From positions 1 through 10,119 of the forward strand of contig CALPLL020000056.1 of NCBI GenBank assembly GCA_943324395.2: DNA of 10,119 nt. The letters are read 5' to 3'. Below the pieces are notes generated by a model, which made no database searches, was not told the origin of the DNA, and worked only from the letters and a program-made list of their open reading frames with translations. The position numbers and the translations under genes are program-made. This document shows, piece after piece, positions 5,220 through 10,119 of the stretch (positions are counted from its first letter, which is position 1; each line of letters begins with the position of its first letter). This DNA is from Rhizobium sp. Q54 (GTDB taxonomy: Bacteria; Bacteroidota; Bacteroidia; Flavobacteriales; Flavobacteriaceae).

Positions 5220-6524
5220 TTATTGTTTGACTTCATTTCTTATTACTTCCATTTCAGCTTTTTTAGGTTTGGGAGCCAATTTACTAAAATACTCTAACAT
5301 TTGGTGTGCGTTGTCATAAGTTGTTTTTCCAATGTAATTTAAAAACATGCGTTCAGTTCCATGTCCAGTAATACCAATTAATACAGTTGTTGGAATACGT
5401 CCATAATAGTTAGAACAGAAAGACCTCCTGCAGACGTGACTGCTCAAAACTTCATATTTAGGAAATACTCCTTTAATCGTTGGCTGGTTGTGTTTAAGTT
5501 TCTTACGTCCTTTGGTTGGCATGGATATTTTGGCTGCTTTACAAACCTCTTTAATATATTCGTTAAAATGAACCAATGATATTTTATAGGGCATCCCATC
5601 TTCTAAAATTTTTAGAGCCTCAGGAAGAAGTGGTACAGCAACTAATTTTCCAGTTTTTTGCTGCTTTAATTCAATTATTTTTACACCTCCTAATTCCTTT
5701 ATATTTTTTGAAGTGATATTTAATAAGTCACCTCCACGCTGACCAATCAAACAACCTAAAAGCAACCATTTTCGAGCATTTATAAGTGCTTCTCTAATAA
5801 TAGGAGCGTTTTTTATAGCTTCTTGTTCTTCTTCGCTTAAAAAGACTATATCTTCGGGTTCTTTGCTTTCAGAAACTCCTTTAATGTTCTTAATTTGTGG
5901 AGATGTTTCGATATCGTTTTTAGATGCATCTAGACAGATAGTTCTGATGTTTGCAATGTTTTTTCCAACGTAATTTGTAGAATATCCTAAGCCAAACAAC
6001 CACATTTTATATTTTTCAATAAACTTTAAATCTATTTCTTTTATTAGAATGCTTCTATTCTTAAGCACATCTGTCTCATAACGGATAATTGTATTTTTAA
6101 AAAGTTTTAAATTCTGTACTCGACCATTACTTAAACCAAGTTGTTTTTTTGCGTTTTGTTTGAAAGGAGCTTCGTCTATATACTTTTGAATATAGGTAGT
6201 CAATACATCGAATGCAACAACCGGTATCTTATTATTGAATAAGTCAATTTGAAATTGAAGCCATTCACCAGTGAACTCTATTCCAGAACTAATGCCTGCA
6301 TTATAAGCATTTTCTAATGCTGATTTTAAATTTCTTAGATCAGTGTTTAAATTCCTAGAATCCTCATCTCTAAGTTTTGATTTCTCTTTCGCATCATCCC
6401 AGTTTTTGGCATCTATTATAAAACCACTTTTTCTCCATAGTAGAGTTTTTCGATCTATAGAGTACCGAACATAGATGTTAGAATTTCTATTTTTATTCCG
6501 TAGTAGTAGTTTTAGAGTAGCCAT
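5220..6524 (-). CDS. Tyrosine recombinase / site-specific integrase (434 aa)
   Basis: The protein catalyses strand exchange for integration and excision of the surrounding element. I chose the ATG at 6524, giving MATLKLLLRNK, the usual beginning of Bacteroidota integrases; the ATG at 6545 would put the start inside the -7 box. Order of domains: an arm-type DNA-binding segment (about residues 2-85, with WRKSGFIIDAKNWDDAK), a SAM-like core-binding domain (about 100-205), and the catalytic domain (about 235-410). Catalytic residues visible are Arg263 in GQRGGDLL, Lys290 in QQKTGK, His363 and Arg366 in SSHVCRRSF, His388 in TGHGTERM and the nucleophile Tyr397 in FLNYIG. All key positions are present and the length is normal, so it is probably active. 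It is the first gene of the element and lies back to back with a chromosomal terminator. Confidence 0.93.
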   Translation of the reverse strand: MATLKLLLRNKNRNSNIYVRYSIDRKTLLWRKSGFIIDAKNWDDAKEKSKLRDEDSRNLNTDLRNLKSALENAYNAGISSGIEFTGEWLQFQIDLFNNKIPVVAFDVLTTYIQKYIDEAPFKQNAKKQLGLSNGRVQNLKLFKNTIIRYETDVLKNRSILIKEIDLKFIEKYKMWLFGLGYSTNYVGKNIANIRTICLDASKNDIETSPQIKNIKGVSESKEPEDIVFLSEEEQEAIKNAPIIREALINARKWLLLGCLIGQRGGDLLNITSKNIKELGGVKIIELKQQKTGKLVAVPLLPEALKILEDGMPYKISLVHFNEYIKEVCKAAKISMPTKGRKKLKHNQPTIKGVFPKYEVLSSHVCRRSFCSNYYGRIPTTVLIGITGHGTERMFLNYIGKTTYDNAHQMLEYFSKLAPKPKKAEMEVIRNEVKQ

Positions 6525-6542
6525 AATTTCATAGTAAAAAAA

Positions 6543-6579
6543 CAAAGGTAATTTATTTTGCTAAACATTTGCTAAACAT
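6543..6579 (-). promoter_or_regulatory. Integrase promoter with 11-bp tandem repeat
   Basis: On the minus strand TACCTTTG (6550 down to 6543) is an exact match to the Bacteroidota -7 consensus TAnnTTTG, 18 bp before the chosen integrase ATG. Directly upstream the plus-strand unit TTGCTAAACAT is present twice in perfect tandem, 6558-6568 and 6569-6579. The repeats overlap the place of the -33 element, and the 11-bp period puts both copies on the same helix face. This fits an autoregulatory operator or integrase arm-binding sites. Confidence 0.6.
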
Positions 6580-6712
6580 AAAGTGAATTAATGCGAATTA
6601 TCACGATTTTGCCTGTATCAACAAAATCAATACTTCCCTTATAATAACTAGTTTTTCATACCTTTTAATTTCATTATAAAACACGGGTAATGTCCCCACC
6701 GTGGTCACGAAT
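6580..6712. other. Junction between element and amidohydrolase operon, no gene
   Basis: This stretch belongs to the 311-bp gap between integrase and amidohydrolase gene. Apart from the integrase promoter on its left and the terminator on its right I see no gene, tRNA or clear repeat. A short palindromic ACTAGT (near 6650) also occurs at the far left boundary (near 1459), but it is too short to define an attachment site. Confidence 0.4.
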
Positions 6713-6778
6713 AAAAAGAAAAACCCAAACTTAATAATCAAGCTTGCTTGAATTAATTTAGTTTGGGTTTTTCTTTTT
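6713..6778 (-). terminator. Strong bidirectional terminator of the amidohydrolase operon
   Basis: AAAAAGAAAAACCCAAACT (6713-6731) is perfectly complementary to AGTTTGGGTTTTTCTTTTT (6760-6778), 19 bp. The loop region adds TTAAT and TCAAGC pairing with GCTTGA and ATTAA, with a 2-nt bulge. Each side provides a T-rich tail for transcription in either direction. It lies 58 bp past the stop of the 434-aa amidohydrolase gene and insulates it from the integrase promoter. Its intact arms argue that the element did not insert inside the hairpin. Confidence 0.88.
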
Positions 6779-6780
6779 TC

Positions 6781-6819
6781 AAAGCGGAGCTTTGTTGGGA
6801 AGGACGAAGTCAATCCCGG
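6781..6819. repeat. Small stem-loops next to the terminator
   Basis: AAAGCGGAGCTTT (6781-6793) folds as a 5-bp stem with a 3-nt loop, followed by GGGA ... TCCC (6798 to about 6817). These lie between the amidohydrolase stop and the main terminator and probably extend the 3' structured region of its mRNA. Confidence 0.35.
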
Positions 6820-6835
6820 ATATTAAAAATGACTC

Positions 6836-8140
6836 CTATTTCTGATTGTATTTTTCTTTGTACTTAGCATTAAGCTTTGTTTGATGGGTTTCCAAATTTA
6901 ACTTTCTACCTTGAATGTAAATTGAAGTCAATATATTTGTTCTCATATCTAAAGCGTCGCCCTCTGATATAAATAAAGTAGCATCTTTCCCTTGCTCCAA
7001 AGTACCACAGAAATCATCAATTCCTAAAATTTTAGCAGTATTAGAGGTAATCAATTGCAATGCTTGTTCTTTATCTATTCCATATGCTGCGCAGGTTCCT
7101 GCTAGAAAAGGTAGGTTACGGGTTTGCATTCTCTCCATGCCACCACTATTTTCCAATCCAACAACTATTCCTTTGCTTAATAATATTCGTGCCATTTTAT
7201 AAGGCAAATCGACATCTTCATCTTCTCTATTTGGCATATCGTGAACATTCCTTAAAAGCACGCCTATTGCATTTTCCTTTAATAAATCAGCTGTTTTATA
7301 GGCATCGTATCCGCCTACAATTACCATTTTCTTTATTCCAAATTGTTTTGCTAACTGCACCGCATCGATAATTTGTTTTTCTTCTTGAGCATGAATAAAT
7401 AGAGTTTGAGTTCCTGCAAATATTCCTTTCATTGCGTCAAAAACCAAGTTTTGCTCAGAAGGAACAGCAGCGGAATACGCTCTTGAATTTTCAAAAAACA
7501 TTGTGATTTCTCCAATTTTTTTAACGTAATCCTTATTGGCTTCCATTGCTCCTGGCTCTGCCCACCAACCACTTCTTTTCATGGTAGGAGGAAAATTCAT
7601 GTGAATTCCATCATTTTCTTTAATTACAGCATCTTTCCAATTCCAAGCATCCAATTGTACAATAGAGGAAACACCTGAGATTGTTCCTCCACGTGGCGTA
7701 ATTTGAGCCATCAAAATACCATTAGGACGAGCGGTTTCAATTACTTTTGAATCGGCTGCATAAGCAATAATACTCCTAACGTGTGGATTCATATCTCCAA
7801 TTTCTCTTTCATCATCTGACGATTTAACAGCATCTACTTCTACTAAACCAAGTGTAGAATTAGGTGCAATAAAACCTGGATAAATGTGTTTTCCGGCTGC
7901 ATCAATTGTTATATCAAATGCTCCGCTTGAAAGCTTCACCGTTTTGGCATCTTCTACCAAAATAATTTTACCATCTTTAAATCCAATGGCACTATTTTCA
8001 ATAACTTTTCCGTTACCTAAATGAGCAAAACCATTCAATATCAATATTGATTTAGATTGCTTATTTGCAGGAATTTGTTGTCCATTTGTATTTGAAATAA
8101 ATCCAAAAAACGCTACTAATATTATATATATCTTTTTCAT
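6836..8140 (-). CDS. Exported amidohydrolase-fold protein lacking most metal ligands (434 aa)
   Basis: MKKIYIILVAFFGFISNTNG is a signal peptide with likely cleavage before QQ, so the protein is exported. The body follows the imidazolonepropionase-like amidohydrolase plan: an N-terminal beta-sandwich strand set (ILILNGFAHLGNG ... IGFKDGKIILV), the YPGF turn (87-90), and the closing NTAKILGIDDFCGTLEQGKDATLF signature (367-390). The metal site is degenerate. The expected HxH after PGF(I/L)D reads APNSTLG (residues 92-98). The place of the second core His reads VIVGGYDAYK (273-282), and the final Asp region reads GLENSGGM (328-335). Only His250 (LFIHAQEE) resembles a ligand. It is therefore probably non-catalytic or uses a changed site. 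It starts 2 bp after the stop of the larger amidohydrolase gene, so the two are translationally coupled and may form a complex. Confidence 0.85.
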   Translation of the reverse strand: MKKIYIILVAFFGFISNTNGQQIPANKQSKSILILNGFAHLGNGKVIENSAIGFKDGKIILVEDAKTVKLSSGAFDITIDAAGKHIYPGFIAPNSTLGLVEVDAVKSSDDEREIGDMNPHVRSIIAYAADSKVIETARPNGILMAQITPRGGTISGVSSIVQLDAWNWKDAVIKENDGIHMNFPPTMKRSGWWAEPGAMEANKDYVKKIGEITMFFENSRAYSAAVPSEQNLVFDAMKGIFAGTQTLFIHAQEEKQIIDAVQLAKQFGIKKMVIVGGYDAYKTADLLKENAIGVLLRNVHDMPNREDEDVDLPYKMARILLSKGIVVGLENSGGMERMQTRNLPFLAGTCAAYGIDKEQALQLITSNTAKILGIDDFCGTLEQGKDATLFISEGDALDMRTNILTSIYIQGRKLNLETHQTKLNAKYKEKYNQK

Positions 8141-8142
8141 TT

Positions 8143-10119
8143 TTATTCTTCTAAAGTATCACAATGGTCTTCTCTTCTCTCTTTTTTCTTTGGCTCTTGG
8201 GTATTTGAACCTTTATTTTTTTCAAGCATTAACTGCCCAATTAAAATGTTTCTTTCGTTGGTATTCTCCGTTCTTTTATGTTCGTCTTTTGCAATATCGT
8301 AATAAACGACTCCTTCAATTAATGTTTTTTCTGCTTTAGCATAAATTGATAACGGATTGGCACTCCATAAAACTACGTCGGCATCTTTCCCCACTTTTAT
8401 ACTTCCAACTTTATCGTCTATATGCAATAATTTTGCAGGATTTAATGTAACAAACTTCCACGCTTCCACTTCTGGAACATTACCATATTTTACTGCTTTA
8501 CCGGCCTCTTGATTTAGTCTTCGAGACATTTCTGCATCATCTGAATTGAAAGCCACAACCAAACCTTGATTGTGCATAATTGCACCATTGTATGGAATTG
8601 CATCGTTTACTTCAAACTTATAGGCCCACCAATCTGAGAAAGTAGAAGCTCCTACTCCATGCTCTTTCATTCTATCGGCTACTTTATAACCTTCCAAAAT
8701 ATGTGTAAAAGTATTGACTCTGAAATTAAACTTTTCAGCAACATTCATCATCATTAAAATCTCCGATTGAACATAGGAATGGCAAGTAATAAATCGTTCC
8801 TTATTAATAATTTCTGCAATATTTTGTAATTCTAAATCTACTCTTGGAGCATTTGACTTCTCTTTTTTCGGATTTGAATTGTAGGCTTTCCAAGTTAAAT
8901 CATATTCTTTTGCGCGTTGAAAATAATCAGTAAAAACTTGTTCTACTCCCATTCTAGACTGAGGGAAACGATTTGAACTTCTACTCATATTAGATTGTTT
9001 TACATTTTCACCAAGTGCAAATTTTATAAATTTAGGTTGGTTTTTATACAACATTTCATCGGCAGATAATCCCCATTTCCATTTAACAATAGCCGAACAA
9101 CCCCCAATTGGATTTGCAGAACCATGCAGTAATTGTGATGTAGTCACTCCACCTGCTAAATCTCTATAGATATTAATATCTTCAGAATTAACTACATCTT
9201 GAATCGTTACTTCGGCACTTGAATTATGACCACCTTCATTAACACCTTTTGAAATAGCGATATGAGAATGTTCATCGATAATTCCACTTGTTAAATGTTT
9301 TCCTTTAGCATCAATTTTAACAGCATTACTATCTTCAATATTTTTACCAATTGCAGCAATTTTGCCATCTTTAACCAATACATCTGTATCTACTAATATT
9401 CCCTCTTTTTCATTTGTCCAAACAGTAGCGTTTTTAAATAATATCGTTTGCTGTGATGGCTTTTTATTATTTCCATAGGCAATATTTGGAAAGGTTACAG
9501 GTAATACTAAATTTGGTTTGTCAGCTTTAGAACTATCTTTTACAATAAGGAAAGGGGCAGTTTTAATTGCAGCCCATTTAACCTCTTTACCGTTTGCTAA
9601 AATTGCTTTTCCAGATAATTTTTGAGCATTTTCAATATAGCCACTTAACCTTGAAAAACGGTCGTTAATACTATCATTTGATTTCATTGAAGCCGTGATC
9701 CAATTTGCTGCAATAGTGATTTTGGAATTTATCTTTTTAGAATTAACATCTGTAATTTCAGATTTAGGAGTCGCAATTTCACCATCAATTTTCCATTTGT
9801 AGGTATTGGTATCAATAGTTAAATCATAATTTCCACGAATATCAATTGTTGTCATGTCGTTGACTACAAATTTATTTCCCTGAACCCAGTTTTCATATAA
9901 TACTGTTTTTTCATCAAAAATAGCTCCCGATGTAATAACGAAATTTGCAAAACTTCCTTTATTCAAACTTCCAATCTCATTGCTTTTCCCCATTATTGAA
10001 GCTGGAATGGTCGTTAGTGCTTCCAGAGCTTTAGTTTTGTCAAAACCGTATTTTATAGCTTTTAGAAGGTTGACTCTAAAATCCTCTGTCTTTTTTAGTT
10101 TATCTGTTGTCAATGCGAA
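8143..10119 (-). CDS. Large amidohydrolase-superfamily protein, 5' end outside window
   Basis: The frame is open to the window edge (FALTTDKLKK at the start of what is visible), so at least 658 C-terminal residues are seen and the start is missing. In this numbering (residue 1 = codon at 10113) residues 1-90 look like the end of a first amidohydrolase-like module: ALTTDKLK, KALEALTTIPASIMG, and GSLNKGSFANFVI. A middle linker domain (90-220) is followed by a second, complete module. There LTSGIIDEHSHIAI gives the HxH pair (His282, His284), IKFALGENV lies near 363-371, FITCHSYVQS gives His445, FTHILEG gives His471 and AFNSDDAE gives Asp525/526. It ends with TLNPAKLLHIDDKVGSIKVGKDADVVLW and a Lys-rich tail. 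The second module should be a metal-dependent hydrolase acting on cyclic amide or peptide-like C-N bonds; the substrate is unknown. Export is likely, but its signal is out of view. Confidence 0.88.
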   Translation of the reverse strand, partial: FALTTDKLKKTEDFRVNLLKAIKYGFDKTKALEALTTIPASIMGKSNEIGSLNKGSFANFVITSGAIFDEKTVLYENWVQGNKFVVNDMTTIDIRGNYDLTIDTNTYKWKIDGEIATPKSEITDVNSKKINSKITIAANWITASMKSNDSINDRFSRLSGYIENAQKLSGKAILANGKEVKWAAIKTAPFLIVKDSSKADKPNLVLPVTFPNIAYGNNKKPSQQTILFKNATVWTNEKEGILVDTDVLVKDGKIAAIGKNIEDSNAVKIDAKGKHLTSGIIDEHSHIAISKGVNEGGHNSSAEVTIQDVVNSEDINIYRDLAGGVTTSQLLHGSANPIGGCSAIVKWKWGLSADEMLYKNQPKFIKFALGENVKQSNMSRSSNRFPQSRMGVEQVFTDYFQRAKEYDLTWKAYNSNPKKEKSNAPRVDLELQNIAEIINKERFITCHSYVQSEILMMMNVAEKFNFRVNTFTHILEGYKVADRMKEHGVGASTFSDWWAYKFEVNDAIPYNGAIMHNQGLVVAFNSDDAEMSRRLNQEAGKAVKYGNVPEVEAWKFVTLNPAKLLHIDDKVGSIKVGKDADVVLWSANPLSIYAKAEKTLIEGVVYYDIAKDEHKRTENTNERNILIGQLMLEKNKGSNTQEPKKKERREDHCDTLEE

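Larger units (their letters stand above)
1892..6579 (-). mobile_element. Core of an integrative element (integrase plus primase/helicase-like module)
   Basis: Five minus-strand genes form one compact block: tyrosine recombinase, unknown 202-aa protein, excisionase-like HTH protein, DUF3987 protein and zinc-finger/Toprim-like protein. This gene set is familiar from Bacteroidota genomic islands and prophage-like elements. The limits given are the gene block plus the integrase promoter; true attachment sites were not established. No relaxase, type IV coupling protein, portal, capsid or terminase gene is in the window, so self-transfer is not supported. The block separates the chromosomal amidohydrolase operon, which ends at its own terminator, from the lipoprotein units on the left. 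Confidence 0.7.

Noticed and set aside
6601..6813. 70-codon minus-strand frame between integrase and amidohydrolase genes
   Set aside because: It runs straight through the 66-bp bidirectional terminator hairpin, has no ribosome binding signal, and its translation is low-complexity.
6546..6835. tRNA gene as integration target next to the integrase
   Set aside because: No cloverleaf-like arms, T-arm motif or CCA end is visible on either strand in the gap. Only the promoter and terminator structures are seen.
7060..7371. Plus-strand frame of 103 codons inside the 434-aa amidohydrolase gene
   Set aside because: It is antisense to a gene with clear family signatures, and its composition is that of a shadow frame.
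1..10119. CRISPR array, insertion sequence or toxin-antitoxin pair
   Set aside because: There are no regularly spaced repeats of spacer length and no transposase. The two small lipoproteins have lipidation signals and lack toxin or antitoxin features.

Overview
The window is AT-rich, and both its protein types and its one clear promoter motif (a TAnnTTTG -7 box ahead of the integrase) point to a Bacteroidota genome, most likely Flavobacteriaceae. No species can be named from the sequence. Nearly all genes lie on the minus strand, so the layout reads from right to left.

Right end (10119 to 6836): two tightly coupled genes for exported amidohydrolase-superfamily proteins, 2 bp apart. The upstream one runs off the window and keeps a recognisable metal-binding site. 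The downstream one has the fold signature but lacks almost all the expected metal ligands. A very strong hairpin terminator (6713-6778) closes this chromosomal operon.

Middle (about 6580 to 1892): a compact integrated-element module. In transcription order it holds a Bacteroidota-type tyrosine recombinase, a 202-residue protein of unknown function, a small excisionase-like helix-turn-helix protein, a DUF3987 P-loop primase/helicase-like protein, and a zinc-finger plus Toprim-like (DUF6371-type) protein. Spacings are 4 to 100 bp. No relaxase, coupling protein, capsid gene or obvious cargo is present, so this looks like a minimal replication/integration core: a mobilizable island, a satellite, or a decayed integrative element. 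Its ends are not certain. Several designed-looking DNA structures sit in the gaps: an 11-bp tandem repeat at the integrase promoter, a repeat/palindrome cluster before the HTH gene, and a 67-bp imperfect palindrome just before the Toprim-like gene.

Left (1891 to 1436): about 450 bp with no convincing gene. It contains G-rich repeats, a GTGCATGCAC palindrome and a 59-bp nested palindrome.

Far left (1435 to 1): two small unrelated predicted lipoprotein genes, each bracketed by its own inverted repeat (GTTAGYSG-type ends) and separated by an intergenic element with a long hairpin. This resembles a one-gene-per-unit cassette arrangement, although the repeats do not match the integron attC core consensus. 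The window begins with the 3' part of a plus-strand gene that runs without a stop through a rho-independent terminator.

The observations most worth following up are the inverted-repeat-bounded lipoprotein units, the 67-bp palindrome inside the element's replication module, and the ligand-poor amidohydrolase paired with a ligand-complete partner.
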